A stretch of DNA of 64,000 bases from Micrococcus cohnii (GCF_014205175.1 NZ_JACHNA010000001.1:1612001-1676000); one strand, 5' to 3'. Shown: positions 43,409-52,424, counted from the first letter of the stretch. Notes: a model not told the origin generated them from the letters alone. Numbers and translations are program-made.

Positions 43409-44566
43409 ATGCTGATCGGAGTTCCCACGGAGGTCAAGGACGACGAGCGCCGCGTGGCGCTCACGGCGGCGGGCGTCACCGAGCTGACCCGGGCCGGCCA
43501 CGAGGTGCTCGTGCAGGCCGGAGCGGGCGTCGGCTCGGGCGTCACGGACGAGGCCTACCACGCGGCCGGCGCGCAGATCGCCGACGACGCCGACACCGTC
43601 TGGGCCCGCGCCGAGACCATCGTGAAGGTCAAGGAGCCGGTCGGCGCGGAGCTGCCGCTGATCCGCGGCGACCAGGTGCTGTTCACGTATCTGCACCTCG
43701 CGGCGGCCCAGGACACGGCGTCGGCGCTGCTCGAGGCGGGCACGACGTCGATCGCCTACGAGATGGTCGAGCGCAGCGGACCGCACGGCCGCTCTCTGCC
43801 GCTGCTGGCGCCGATGAGTCAGGTGGCCGGGCGCCTCGCCGCGATCGAGGGCGGCCACCATCTGATGCAGGCACAGGGCGGTTCGGGCGTGCTGCTCTCC
43901 GGCGTCCCCGGCACCCGGCGCCCCCGGGTGACGGTGGTGGGCGGTGGCGTCGCCGGCGAGCACGCCGCGCTCGTGGCCTCCGGCATGGGGGCCGACGTGA
44001 CCGTGCTGGATGTGAACCTGGACCGTCTCGCCCAGCTCGAGCTGACCCACGGCGGACGGTTCCGCACCCTCGCCTCGACGCACCACTCGATCACCGAGCA
44101 GGTGCAGGACGCGGACCTGGTGATCGGCTCGGTGCTGATCCCCGGCGCCGCGGCGCCCAAGCTCGTCACCGGCCAGATGGTGGAGGCCATGCGCCCTGGC
44201 TCGGTGCTCGTGGACATCGCGATCGACCAGGGCGGCTGCTTCGAGGTCTCCCGCCCCACCACGCACCGCGAGCCGACGTTCACGGTCGGGGACAAGGTCG
44301 TCTACGCGGTGGCGAACATGCCCGGCGCGGTGCCGCAGTCCTCGACGGCGGCCCTGACGAACGCGACCCTGCCGTACATCCTGCGCCTGGCGAACCGCGG
44401 CTGGCGGGACGCGCTGGCCGCCGACCGTGGCTTCGCGGCGGGCCTGTCGACCGTCGACGGCACAGTGCAGCACACCGGAGTGTTCGACGCCCTCGAGGCA
44501 CCGCTCGGCCTGGACCGCTCGACGACGCTGCGCCCGGTCGGCGACGTGCTGGAATTCGCTGACTGA
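43409..44566 (+). CDS. ald: Alanine dehydrogenase
   Basis: 385 residues. Interconverts L-alanine and pyruvate with NAD. It begins [19 protein letters not shown], as most Ald do. The NAD fold has the dinucleotide motif [12 protein letters not shown] (GxGxxG), and the C-terminal part has [21 protein letters not shown], the family hallmark. I prefer the ATG at 43409, since upstream codons are not conserved and AAGGTGGG precedes it. With the alanine symporter and lactate oxidation genes in the window it suggests alanine/pyruvate exchange. Confidence 0.94.
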   Translation: MLIGVPTEVKDDERRVALTAAGVTELTRAGHEVLVQAGAGVGSGVTDEAYHAAGAQIADDADTVWARAETIVKVKEPVGAELPLIRGDQVLFTYLHLAAAQDTASALLEAGTTSIAYEMVERSGPHGRSLPLLAPMSQVAGRLAAIEGGHHLMQAQGGSGVLLSGVPGTRRPRVTVVGGGVAGEHAALVASGMGADVTVLDVNLDRLAQLELTHGGRFRTLASTHHSITEQVQDADLVIGSVLIPGAAAPKLVTGQMVEAMRPGSVLVDIAIDQGGCFEVSRPTTHREPTFTVGDKVVYAVANMPGAVPQSSTAALTNATLPYILRLANRGWRDALAADRGFAAGLSTVDGTVQHTGVFDALEAPLGLDRSTTLRPVGDVLEFAD

Positions 44567-44597
44567 CGCGGCGGGCCCGCCGCACGGACCGTCCGAC

Positions 44598-45095
44598 TCA
44601 GACCGACCGGCTCAGCCCTGCCCGTCGTCCCCGACGACGCAGGGCCCGTCGTCGGACCAGGATGACGAGCAGCGCACCGGCCGCCGCGGCGAGCAGGGCC
44701 CAGGCCCAGGGTTCACCCACCGCGGCGCCGAGGACGGCCCACACGATGGCCATCCCGACGGTCCCGTAGACGAGCCCCCACACGAAGGTGCCCACGGCCA
44801 TCGCCGGCAGGAAGCGCCGCCACCGCATGCGCGCGGCGCCGGCCGAGACGATCACGGCGGTCTGCAGTCCGATCGTCAGGTAGCACAGCGGGATCGCCCA
44901 CGGGCCGAACCGGTCGGCGAACACCCGCGCCCGGGCGTAGCCGGGCCCGTCGAGCACGCGACGCACCCGGCTGCGCTCGGCGCCCGCGGCGGCGGCCCGA
45001 CCGAGCCCGAAGACCAGCAGGGAGCGCAACACGGCCAGAGTCCAGAAGAAGCCGACCGAGAGCCCCAGCGGCAGAGACTCGATCCAGGCGATCAC
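44598..45095 (-). CDS. DedA/VTT domain membrane protein
   Basis: 165 residues, four hydrophobic segments. The VTT (SNARE-associated, DedA) pattern reads DRFGPWAIPLCYLTIGLQTAVIVSAGAARMRWRRFLPAMAVGTFVWGLVY. Members are thought to help lipid or lipid-carrier turnover and membrane homeostasis; the exact role here is unknown. Start GTG at 45095, preceded by AGGGCGG. Convergent with ald; a GCGGCGGGCCCGCCGC palindrome at 44568-44583 lies between them. Confidence 0.78.
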   Translation of the reverse strand: MIAWIESLPLGLSVGFFWTLAVLRSLLVFGLGRAAAAGAERSRVRRVLDGPGYARARVFADRFGPWAIPLCYLTIGLQTAVIVSAGAARMRWRRFLPAMAVGTFVWGLVYGTVGMAIVWAVLGAAVGEPWAWALLAAAAGALLVILVRRRALRRRGRRAGLSRSV

Positions 45096-45141
45096 GAGTC
45101 GGCCGCCCTACCCGGGCGCGGGCGGATCGCACGCACGCCGG

Positions 45142-45987
45142 TCAGGCGTTCCAGAGGCCGTAGGAGTCCGCGAGGTCCGCGATCTTCTGCGCGCGACGCA
45201 GGCGCGGCAGGTAGGACCCGTCGCCGACGGCCGCGCCCTTCTCGTGTTTCTCGAGTAGCTCGTGGGCCCAGGCGAGCTCGTCGTCAGACGGCGAGAGCGC
45301 GGTGTTGATCCAGTCAACCTGACCCCGATTGAGGCACAGCCGGCCGGTCATGCCCATCTGAGCGGTCATGCGTGAGGTTTCGGCGACGGCGTCCTCACCG
45401 TCCCCGTTCTGCGGCGGCCCGTCGATCGCACCGGGCAGTCGGCCGACGCGCGAGGCGATCACCATGCGCGAGCGGGCGTAGGCCATCGCGATCGGGTCCT
45501 CCCCGACGCCGACGTCCTTGCGGAAGTCGTTCGTGCCGAACGCGAGGCGGAAGGTGCCCGGAGCCTTCGCGATCGCGGTGGCGTTGTCGATGCCGCCGGC
45601 CGACTCGAGCAGTGCGATCACCGGGGTGCCGGCGCGCAGACGCATCGCCGTGAACGTCACCTGCTCGGGCTCCTCGGTCTCGGCCAGCACGACGCCGCGC
45701 ACGCCCTCCAGCCCCTGCAGCGCCTGCAGGTCCTGCGCCCAGTGCTCGGTGGACGTCGCCGAGATGCGCACCCACGCCGTCATACCGCCCGAGAGCGCAT
45801 CGACGACGTTCTGCCGAGCCTCGTCCTTCTTCTCCTCGGGCACGGCGGCTTCGAGGTCGATGATCACCGAATCGGCCTCCGACGCGAGCGCCGGGGCGTA
45901 GTCGTCGGGAGAGGCGGCGTTGACCAGGAGCCAGGAGCGGCTGAGCTTGGCGGGCAGAGCGGCGGCACGGCGGTTACGCAGGGGCAT
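45142..45987 (-). CDS. HpcH/HpaI aldolase-citrate lyase family protein (CitE-like)
   Basis: 281 residues. TIM-barrel CitE-like lyase: SWLLVNAASPDDYAPALASEADSVIIDLEAAVPEEKKDEAR at the N-terminus with the acidic metal-binding residues, and RLAFGTNDFRKDVG near the active site. Members cleave citryl- or malyl-CoA-like substrates. The exact substrate is not clear, since no CoA ligase or partner subunit lies beside it. I prefer the ATG at 45987, with AGGGTG upstream; a GTG three codons earlier is possible. Confidence 0.82.
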   Translation of the reverse strand: MPLRNRRAAALPAKLSRSWLLVNAASPDDYAPALASEADSVIIDLEAAVPEEKKDEARQNVVDALSGGMTAWVRISATSTEHWAQDLQALQGLEGVRGVVLAETEEPEQVTFTAMRLRAGTPVIALLESAGGIDNATAIAKAPGTFRLAFGTNDFRKDVGVGEDPIAMAYARSRMVIASRVGRLPGAIDGPPQNGDGEDAVAETSRMTAQMGMTGRLCLNRGQVDWINTALSPSDDELAWAHELLEKHEKGAAVGDGSYLPRLRRAQKIADLADSYGLWNA

Positions 45988-46115
45988 GCGTGTCACCCTA
46001 ACGCCCCGTCCCCCGAGGAAGCCGACCGCATCAGTACCATGGAACGACGCATCGCCCGTCTGTCGCCTCGTGCCTCGTCCGCCGCGGCGCCGCCCGCCCC
46101 CCAGAATGGAGCCCC

Positions 46116-46925
46116 ATGGACCGCCTCCGCGCCTCCCGCATCGCGGCGTTCGCGGCCCTGCTTCCCGTGCTCGCGCTCACCGGATGCCAGTCCGGCTCGA
46201 CGGAGTCGACCGAGAGCGGCGACGCCACGCAGTCGTCGTCGACGCCGATCCCGAAGCCGGATCCGGACGAGTACGAGCCGATCACGGTGCACCTGACCGC
46301 CCCGGCGTGGTCCGCTCCACCCGGCACCGAGGGCGAGCTGCTCGGCTGCGACGATCTGCTCGTGTCGGTCGAGACAGTGCCCAGCGGCGCGGAGGACCCC
46401 GCGGACATGGCGCTGGACTTCCTGCTCGAGGACGCGACCGGCGAGCACGGAGAACCGGCACTGTCCAACGCGCTCGCCGCCGCGGGCGAGGACCTGACCT
46501 ACACGGGCCACCACCGCGAGGGTGAGGTCGAGGTGTTCGAGTTCTCCGGCGCGCTCGCCCCCGCGGACACGTGCGCGGCGCAACGCGTACAGGCGCAGCT
46601 GCAGCGCACCGCCGAGGCGGCCGTCGACGGGGAGGTCGAGCTGCGGGTCGACGGCGAGCCCCTCGACGCGGTGCTCGGGCTGGGACCGCTCGGTGAGCCG
46701 GGCGAGACCTACCGCGCGCCGGAGCCAGAGGAGGCGGGGTCCGACGCGCCGGGGGCGCCGAGCCAGACGCCCGCACCCGGACAGACGACGGCGCCGGGCC
46801 AGCCGCCCGCACAGACGCCCGTGCCGGGGCAGCCCGCGCAGACGCCCGTGCCGGGGCAGCCTCCCGCACAGACGCCCGCGCCCGGCACGGGCCAGACCGG
46901 TCAGGGAGCCGGCATCGGCGGCTGA
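46116..46925 (+). CDS. Lipoprotein with GerMN-like domain and Pro/Gln/Thr repeats
   Basis: 269 residues. Signal peptide with lipobox LTGC, Cys24. After a Ser/Thr-rich linker, residues 50-200 look like a GerMN domain: CDDLLVSVETVPSGAEDPADMALDFLL, then a DFSG-like strand and a cysteine near CAAQRVQAQLQ. The last 70 residues are a repeat region of TPVPGQPPAQ-type units, likely crossing the cell wall. The GerMN call is a pattern judgement. The function is unknown; the protein would be surface-anchored. Confidence 0.72.
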   Translation: MDRLRASRIAAFAALLPVLALTGCQSGSTESTESGDATQSSSTPIPKPDPDEYEPITVHLTAPAWSAPPGTEGELLGCDDLLVSVETVPSGAEDPADMALDFLLEDATGEHGEPALSNALAAAGEDLTYTGHHREGEVEVFEFSGALAPADTCAAQRVQAQLQRTAEAAVDGEVELRVDGEPLDAVLGLGPLGEPGETYRAPEPEEAGSDAPGAPSQTPAPGQTTAPGQPPAQTPVPGQPAQTPVPGQPPAQTPAPGTGQTGQGAGIGG

Positions 46926-46969
46926 GGCGGGCCAGATCACTGGCGCACGAGAGCCAGGTCACTGTTACT

Positions 46970-48193
46970 GTGCCACTCGTGTCTCAGCTTCGTGATCACC
47001 TCTCCCAGCGTGCCCTCGGCGTGAAACAGTCGGCCGTCCGCGACGTCTTCGACATCGCCATGGACCCGAACCTGGTGTCGCTCGCCGGCGGCAACCCGTG
47101 GCTCGACGATCTGCCGCTCACGGAGCTGTCCCAGACCGCCGCCGACCTCGTCGCGAAGCACGGCACCGAGTCGCTGCAGTACGGCACCGGTCAGGGCACC
47201 GACGAGATGCGCGCGGCCGCCTGCACCGTCATGGCCGCCGACGGCATCCCGGATGCCGACCCCGAGCACGTCGTGATCACCCCCGGCTCGCAGGCCGCGA
47301 TCGACACGGCGTGCCGCGCGTTCGCGAACCCCGGCGATGTGGTCGTGGTGGAGGACCCGACGTTCGTCGGCGCCCTGACCACCTTCACCACATGGGAGCT
47401 CGACGCGGTCGCCACCGGCACCGACGACCAGGGTCTGGTCCCCGAGCAGCTCGACGAGACCCTCACCCGCCTCAAGGACGAGGGGCGACGCGTCGCATTC
47501 CTCTACACAATCCCCTCGTTTGCGAACCCCTCGGGCGCCCTGTTGCCGACCTCGCGCCGCGACGAGGTGGCCGCGATCTGCCAGAAGCACGGCGTGCTGA
47601 TCGTCGAGGACAACCCGTACGGTCAGATCGCCTTCGACGGGAACCCGGTCGAGCCGATCGCCGCGAGGCACCGCGACAACGTCGTCTACCTCGGCACCAT
47701 GTCGAAGATCTTCTCCCCCGGTGTGCGCATCGGCTGGGCGCTCGTGCCGGCCGCCCTCAAGCGCGAGTTCTACCTCTCCGCCGAATCCGCGTTCATCCAC
47801 GCCTCGACCTACTCGCAGATGCTGTCGACGTCGTTCGTGAACGATTTCGACTGGACCGGCCACGTCGCTCATGTCACCCAGCTCTACCGGGAGCGCGCGA
47901 ACACGCTGGTCGGCGCGATCCGCGAGCACTGGGACCCTGCCGTCGAGTTCATCGACCCGCGCGGCGGCTTCTTCTTGTGGGCGACGCTGCCCGAGGGCGT
48001 CGACACGCTGGAGATGATGGCCGAGGGCATCAAGGCCGGCGCGGTCTTCGTGCCGGGAGCGGCGTTCACCCCGGTCGAGGGCACCCACTCGACGCTGCGC
48101 CTGGCGTACTCGTTCGTCTCGGCGGAGAAACTGACCGAGGGCGTGCGACGCCTGGCACCGGTGGTGAACGAGGCGGTGGCTCGGACCCGCTGA
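46970..48193 (+). CDS. PLP-dependent aminotransferase, class I (2-aminoadipate-like)
   Basis: 407 residues, fold type I. Visible parts: VSLAGGNPWLDDLP, LQYGTGQGTDEMR, VVEDPTFVGAL, VEDNPYGQI and the PLP-lysine segment YLGTMSKIFSPGVRIGW. This resembles the MocR-type aminotransferase domain without the DNA-binding part, as in LysN-like 2-aminoadipate aminotransferases. The substrate is uncertain. The GTG at 46970 begins MPLVSQL; another GTG nine bases later is possible. It stands alone, with a terminator hairpin behind it. Confidence 0.85.
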   Translation: MPLVSQLRDHLSQRALGVKQSAVRDVFDIAMDPNLVSLAGGNPWLDDLPLTELSQTAADLVAKHGTESLQYGTGQGTDEMRAAACTVMAADGIPDADPEHVVITPGSQAAIDTACRAFANPGDVVVVEDPTFVGALTTFTTWELDAVATGTDDQGLVPEQLDETLTRLKDEGRRVAFLYTIPSFANPSGALLPTSRRDEVAAICQKHGVLIVEDNPYGQIAFDGNPVEPIAARHRDNVVYLGTMSKIFSPGVRIGWALVPAALKREFYLSAESAFIHASTYSQMLSTSFVNDFDWTGHVAHVTQLYRERANTLVGAIREHWDPAVEFIDPRGGFFLWATLPEGVDTLEMMAEGIKAGAVFVPGAAFTPVEGTHSTLRLAYSFVSAEKLTEGVRRLAPVVNEAVARTR

Positions 48194-48202
48194 CGCGGCC
48201 CA

Positions 48203-48243
48203 GACCGACCGGCGCCACACGGCACGCAGCACCGGTCGGTTCC
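48203..48243 (+). terminator. Terminator hairpin after the aminotransferase gene
   Basis: GACCGACCGG pairs with CCGGTCGGTTC over about 10 bp, with further G-C pairing across the centre. Ten bases after the stop. Confidence 0.6.
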
Positions 48244-48279
48244 GAGCGTCGCCGAGCCGCCCCTTCCCCGTCATGGCGC

Positions 48280-48293
48280 GATCGTATACGATC
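48280..48293. promoter_or_regulatory. Operator of the hpa regulon, site 1 (overlaps -10)
   Basis: GATCGTATACGATC, a perfect 14-bp palindrome seven bases before the ATG at 48300. TACGAT at 48287-48292 is a -10-like box inside it, placing transcription start at about the ATG itself. A bound repressor would cover the promoter. The same motif recurs at 52411 and, in part, at 58890. Confidence 0.72.
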
Positions 48294-48299
48294 CATGAC

Positions 48300-49919
48300 A
48301 TGACGCAGAGCACACCCACCCCGGACACCGCACCCACCGTCACCGAGGTCGACTTCACGGACCGGGCCCATCGCCCGGGCAAGGTGCTCGCCCTGCACCT
48401 GAACTACCCCTCGCGCATCGCCCAGCGCGGTCGCTCGCCGAAGTTCCCCGGCTACTTCATCAAGGCCGGCACCTCGATCGCTCGCACCGGCGCGGACATC
48501 GAGCGCCCCGCCGGCACCGAGCTGCTGGCCTACGAGGGCGAGATCGCGCTGGTCATCGGCACTGAGGCGCGCCGGGTCTCCCCCGAGGACGGGTGGAAGC
48601 ATGTCTCCGGGATCACCGCCGCGAACGACTGGGGCCTGTACGACCTGCGCCACGCGGACAAGGGCTCGAACGTGAAGAACAAGTCCGGCGACGGCTACAC
48701 GCCGCTGGGCCCGGCGGTCATCGCCGCCGAGGGCCTGGACCCGGCGGCGCTGCGCGTGCGCACGTGGGTGAACGGGGAGATCGTTCAGGACGACACGACC
48801 GAGGACCTCGTGTTCCCGTTCGGCCAGCTCGTCGCGGACCTGTCCCAGCTGATGACCCTCGAGGTCGGCGACGTGATCCTCACCGGCACCCCGGCCGGCT
48901 CCTCCGTCGCCCAGCCCGGCGACACCGTCGAGGTGGAGGTCGATGCCCCGACCGCCCCCGGCACGCCGAGCACCGGTCGCCTGATCACGCACGTCACCGC
49001 GTCCGAACACCCGATGGCCCCCTACGGCCACGGCCCACAGGTCGACGACGTCCAGCGCGAAGAGGCGTGGGGGTCACGTGAGGCCGCAGGCCTGGCACCA
49101 GCCAACACCGAGGCCGCAGGCCTGGCACCAGCCGAGGCGAAGGACGCCCCGGGCGAGCGCCCCGCGGTCGAAGAGAACGGCCACTACGTCCCCTCGGCCC
49201 CGCAGCCGGACCGCACCCTGCTGACCGACGAGATGAAGCGCAAGATCAACGCGACGGCGGTCGCGACCCTGACGGCGCAGCTGCAGAAGCGCGGCATCCA
49301 GAACGCCACGATCGACGGCCCCCGCCCGACTCACCCGGGTCAGCGCGTGCTCGGCTACGCGAAGACGCTGCGCTACGTCCCCAAGCGCGAGGACCTGTTC
49401 ACGCAGTTCGGCCGGGGCTTCAACGCGCAGAAGCGCGCGATGGACTCGGTGGAGCAGGACGATGTCGTCGTGATGGAGGCCCGCGGCGAGCACGGCACGG
49501 GCACGCTCGGTGACGTGCTGGCGATGCGTGCGAAGGTCCGCGGCGCGAACGCGGTCATCACCGACGGCGGCGTGCGCGACTCGGCCGCCGTGGCCGAGGT
49601 CGGTCTGCAGGTGTACTCGAACGCTGCGCACCCGGCCGTGCTGGGCCGGCGTCACATCCCGTGGGAGGTGGGCGGCACGATCGCGTGCGGCGGCACCACC
49701 GTCCAGCCCGGCGACATCATCGTCGGCGACGACGACGGCCTCGTAGTGATCCCGCCGGGGCTGCTGCAGGAGGTCGTCGACGACGCTTATGAGCAGGAGT
49801 TGCAGGACGCCTGGGTGTACGAGCAGGTGACGGCCGGCCACCCCGTCGACGGGCTGTTCCCGCCGAACGCGGAGTGGAAGGCGAAGTTCGCCGAGCACCG
49901 CAAGAGCCTGGACGACTGA
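48300..49919 (+). CDS. Fusion: fumarylacetoacetate-hydrolase (HpcE-like) domain plus RraA-like domain
   Basis: 539 residues. Residues 1-250 are an FAH-fold domain (YEGEIALVIGTEARRV with the metal Glu, NDWGLYDLRHADKG, VGDVILTGTPAGS), as in 2-hydroxyhepta-2,4-diene-1,7-dioate isomerase. A linker with two 10-residue repeats (EAAGLAPANT and EAAGLAPAEA, 24-bp DNA repeats at 49080 and 49110) leads to an RraA-like domain at about 310-539 with DGGVRDSAAVAE and GGTIACGGTTVQPGDIIVGDDDG. In HpcE of other bacteria a second FAH domain does the decarboxylation; here an RraA-like domain, a family with aldolase/decarboxylase members, sits in that place. The ATG at 48300 is probably leaderless; the ATG at 48273 lies within the operator region and is unlikely. 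Confidence 0.85.
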   Translation: MTQSTPTPDTAPTVTEVDFTDRAHRPGKVLALHLNYPSRIAQRGRSPKFPGYFIKAGTSIARTGADIERPAGTELLAYEGEIALVIGTEARRVSPEDGWKHVSGITAANDWGLYDLRHADKGSNVKNKSGDGYTPLGPAVIAAEGLDPAALRVRTWVNGEIVQDDTTEDLVFPFGQLVADLSQLMTLEVGDVILTGTPAGSSVAQPGDTVEVEVDAPTAPGTPSTGRLITHVTASEHPMAPYGHGPQVDDVQREEAWGSREAAGLAPANTEAAGLAPAEAKDAPGERPAVEENGHYVPSAPQPDRTLLTDEMKRKINATAVATLTAQLQKRGIQNATIDGPRPTHPGQRVLGYAKTLRYVPKREDLFTQFGRGFNAQKRAMDSVEQDDVVVMEARGEHGTGTLGDVLAMRAKVRGANAVITDGGVRDSAAVAEVGLQVYSNAAHPAVLGRRHIPWEVGGTIACGGTTVQPGDIIVGDDDGLVVIPPGLLQEVVDDAYEQELQDAWVYEQVTAGHPVDGLFPPNAEWKAKFAEHRKSLDD

Positions 49920-49928
49920 GGCCGCCCC

Positions 49929-50621
49929 GTGACGACGTCCAAGGCCGACCTCGCGCACGAGGCGATCATCGACGGCATCCGCGCCGGCCGCTATGAGCCG
50001 GGCGACCGGCTGGTGCTCGCCCAGATCGCTGACGAGCTCGGCATGTCCGTGGTCCCGGTGCGCGAGGCTGTCCGGCGCCTGCAGTCCGAGAACCTCGTGG
50101 CCTATGAGCGCAACGTGGGGGCGACCGTGGTCGGCATCGACCCGGTCGAGTACCGGCACACGATGGAGACGCTCGCGCTCGTCGAGGGCTTCTCCACGGC
50201 GCAGTGCGCCCCGCACGTCACGGCCGAGGACGTCGCCCAGGCCCGCGAGGTCAACGCTCGGATGCGGGAGCTGGCCCGGGCCGAGGGCGAGGGCTGGGAC
50301 CCGGTCGAGTTCACCGAGCTCAATCGACGCTTCCATTCGATCCTGTTCGAGCACCGGCAGAACGAGCACGTGCACGACCTCGTCCACCGCGGCTGGAACC
50401 GCCTGGCGGCGCTGCGCTCCTCCACGTTCGCGTATGTGCCCGGCCGCGCCCGCGCCTCCGTCGAGGAGCACGAGCAGCTGCTGCGGCTGATCGAGTCCGG
50501 CGCCGGGTTCGAGCGGATCGAGTCCGCCGCCCGCGCCCACCGGCTCAACACCCTGCACGCCTACCTGGCGCACGCGGCCGGCGGGACCGCCGACGCGGCC
50601 GCACACGAGACCGCACCCTGA
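49929..50621 (+). CDS. GntR family (FCD) regulator, probable hpa repressor
   Basis: 230 residues. Winged helix-turn-helix: RLVLAQIADELGMSVVPVREAVRRLQSENLV. The C-terminal FCD ligand domain has FTELNRRFHSILFEHRQNE, with the helical metal-site residues. It is located inside the operon it probably controls, 9 bp after the fusion gene. The palindrome GATCGTATACGATC upstream of three transcription units is the likely target; the effector could be an aromatic ring-cleavage product. The target assignment is inferred from position only. GTG start at 49929. Confidence 0.82.
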   Translation: MTTSKADLAHEAIIDGIRAGRYEPGDRLVLAQIADELGMSVVPVREAVRRLQSENLVAYERNVGATVVGIDPVEYRHTMETLALVEGFSTAQCAPHVTAEDVAQAREVNARMRELARAEGEGWDPVEFTELNRRFHSILFEHRQNEHVHDLVHRGWNRLAALRSSTFAYVPGRARASVEEHEQLLRLIESGAGFERIESAARAHRLNTLHAYLAHAAGGTADAAAHETAP

Positions 50622-50686
50622 CCGACCACCGCACCGTCCGCGCGGCTGCCCCCTCCGCAGCCGACACCACCAGCGAAGGAGAGACC

Positions 50687-52222
50687 ATGACCGACATCGC
50701 CTCCCGCAAGCCCGAGGGCCTGCCCGACGTCATCCGCCACTACATCGACGGGGAGTTCGTCGACTCGATCGACGGGGACACGTTCGACGTCCTGGACCCG
50801 GTGACCAACCAGCCCTACATCCAGGCCGCCTCCGGCAAGCCCGCGGACATCGACCGCGCGGTGGCCGCCGCGAAGGCCGCGTTCGTCTCCGGTGAGTGGT
50901 CGCAGGCGCTGCCGCGTCAGCGCTCGCGCGTGCTGCACAAGATCGCGGACATCATGGAGACCCGCGGTGACCAGCTGGCCGCCATGGAGTGCTTCGACAC
51001 GGGCCTGCCGATCAAGCAGGCCAAGGGCCAGGCCGCCCGCGCCGCGGAGAACTTCCGCTTCTTCGCGGACCTGATCGTCGCCCAGCACGACGACGCCTTC
51101 AAGGTGCCGGGCCGTCAGGCGAACTACGTGAACCGCAAGCCGATCGGCGTCGCGGGCCTGATCACCCCGTGGAACACCCCGTTCATGCTCGAGTCGTGGA
51201 AGCTGGCCCCGGCGATCGCGACCGGCAACTCCGTCGTGCTGAAGCCGGCCGAGTTCACCCCGCTCTCGGCCTCGCTGTGGGCCGGGATCTTCGAGGAGGC
51301 CGGCCTGCCCAAGGGCGTGTTCAACATGGTCCACGGCTTCGGCGAGGAGGGCTACGCGGGCGACCCGCTCGTCAAGCACCCGGACGTGCCGCTGATCTCC
51401 TTCACCGGCGAGTCCCGCACCGGCCAGATCATCTTCGCCAACGCGGCCCCGCACCTGAAGGGCCTGTCCATGGAGCTGGGCGGCAAGTCGCCGGCCGTCG
51501 TCTTCGAGGACGCGGACCTGGAGACCGCGATCGACGCAACGATCTTCGGCGTCTTCTCCCTGAACGGCGAGCGCTGCACGGCCGGCTCGCGCATCCTCGT
51601 GCAGCGTTCGGTGTACGACGAGTTCGTGGAGCGCTACGCGGCGCAGGCGAAGAACGTGAAGGTCGGCCTGCCGAACGACGAGACCACCGAGGTCGGTGCG
51701 ATCGTGCACCCCGAGCACTACGAGAAGGTCATGTCCTACGTGGAGATCGGCACGTCCGAGGCGCGCCTCGTCGCAGGCGGCGGCCGCCCGGAGGAGTTCC
51801 CGGAGGGCAACTTCGTGCAGCCGACCGTGTTCGCCGACGTGAAGCCGGACGCCCGAATCTTCCAGGAGGAGATCTTCGGGCCGGTCGTGGCGATCACCCC
51901 GTTCGACACGGAGGAGGAAGCCCTCGAACTGGCCAACAACACCAAGTACGGCCTCGCCGCGTACATCTGGACCAACGACCTCAAGCGCGCCCACAACATC
52001 GCGCAGAACGTCGAGGCCGGCATGGTGTGGCTGAACTCGAACAACGTGCGTGACCTGCGCACCCCTTTCGGCGGCGTGAAGGCCTCTGGCCTGGGCCACG
52101 AGGGCGGCTACCGCTCGATCGACTTCTACACCGATCAGCAGGCCGTGCACATCAACCTCGGCGAGGTCCACAACCCGGTGTTCGGCAAGCAGGGGCAGGC
52201 CGCCGCGAAGATCGACGGCTGA
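50687..52222 (+). CDS. hpaE: 5-carboxymethyl-2-hydroxymuconate semialdehyde dehydrogenase
   Basis: 511 residues, NAD-dependent aldehyde dehydrogenase. It oxidises the semialdehyde product of HpaD. The catalytic Cys is at residue 297 (GERCTAGSR) and the general base Glu at 263 (MELGGKSP), with the NAD segment VLKPAEFTPLSA before it. Length and neighbours fit HpaE/HpcC rather than a general ALDH. I chose the ATG at 50687, preceded by AAGGAGA. It follows the GntR gene by 65 bp, probably in the same operon. Confidence 0.9.
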   Translation: MTDIASRKPEGLPDVIRHYIDGEFVDSIDGDTFDVLDPVTNQPYIQAASGKPADIDRAVAAAKAAFVSGEWSQALPRQRSRVLHKIADIMETRGDQLAAMECFDTGLPIKQAKGQAARAAENFRFFADLIVAQHDDAFKVPGRQANYVNRKPIGVAGLITPWNTPFMLESWKLAPAIATGNSVVLKPAEFTPLSASLWAGIFEEAGLPKGVFNMVHGFGEEGYAGDPLVKHPDVPLISFTGESRTGQIIFANAAPHLKGLSMELGGKSPAVVFEDADLETAIDATIFGVFSLNGERCTAGSRILVQRSVYDEFVERYAAQAKNVKVGLPNDETTEVGAIVHPEHYEKVMSYVEIGTSEARLVAGGGRPEEFPEGNFVQPTVFADVKPDARIFQEEIFGPVVAITPFDTEEEALELANNTKYGLAAYIWTNDLKRAHNIAQNVEAGMVWLNSNNVRDLRTPFGGVKASGLGHEGGYRSIDFYTDQQAVHINLGEVHNPVFGKQGQAAAKIDG

Positions 52223-52239
52223 CCCCTCCCCACCCCCGC

Positions 52240-52286
52240 TTTCGTGCACGAAACGGGAGCCTCCCCAGCAGCTTTCGTGCACGAAA
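52240..52286. repeat. Two identical 14-bp palindromes, possible terminator or operator pair
   Basis: TTTCGTGCACGAAA occurs at 52240-52253 and again at 52273-52286, 33 bp apart, each within a longer direct repeat GCTTTCGTGCACGAAACGGG. They lie just after hpaE. Each can fold alone, or the two can pair with each other into a long stem. Confidence 0.6.
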
Positions 52287-52410
52287 CGGGCACTCGGTGA
52301 CGACGACGGCACCCGCTCCCTCCGGCGCGAGGGGACGGGCGCCGTCGTCGTGCCCCGGCCGAACCGACGCCGGCGGGGCCGTCCCCGACGCGGGTTCCAC
52401 CCGGGCCGCA

Positions 52411-52424
52411 GATCGTATACGATC
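52411..52424. promoter_or_regulatory. Operator of the hpa regulon, site 2
   Basis: GATCGTATACGATC, identical to the site at 48280, here 65 bp before hpaD. TACGAT inside it at 52418-52423 is a -10-like box. Transcription would start near 52430, leaving a leader of about 60 bases with AAGGAG before the ATG. Confidence 0.72.

Noticed and set aside
44568-44583. GCGGCGGGCCCGCCGC palindrome after ald as a regulatory site
   Set aside because: It is between convergent genes and consists only of G and C, so a weak terminator or chance is enough to explain it.
45142-45987. The CitE/HpcH-like gene as a second aldolase of the hpa pathway
   Set aside because: Its N-terminal pattern is of the CitE branch, it lies outside the operator-linked block, and a complete HpaI is present at 59782.
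46755-46925. Pro/Gln/Thr repeats of the lipoprotein as a mobile or recombination element
   Set aside because: Units are imperfect and in frame, typical of wall-spanning linkers, and no copy occurs elsewhere in the window.
52240-52286. TTTCGTGCACGAAA pair as CRISPR or phage-type repeats
   Set aside because: Only two copies with a 19-bp spacer, no cas genes and no further units; too short and too few for an array.
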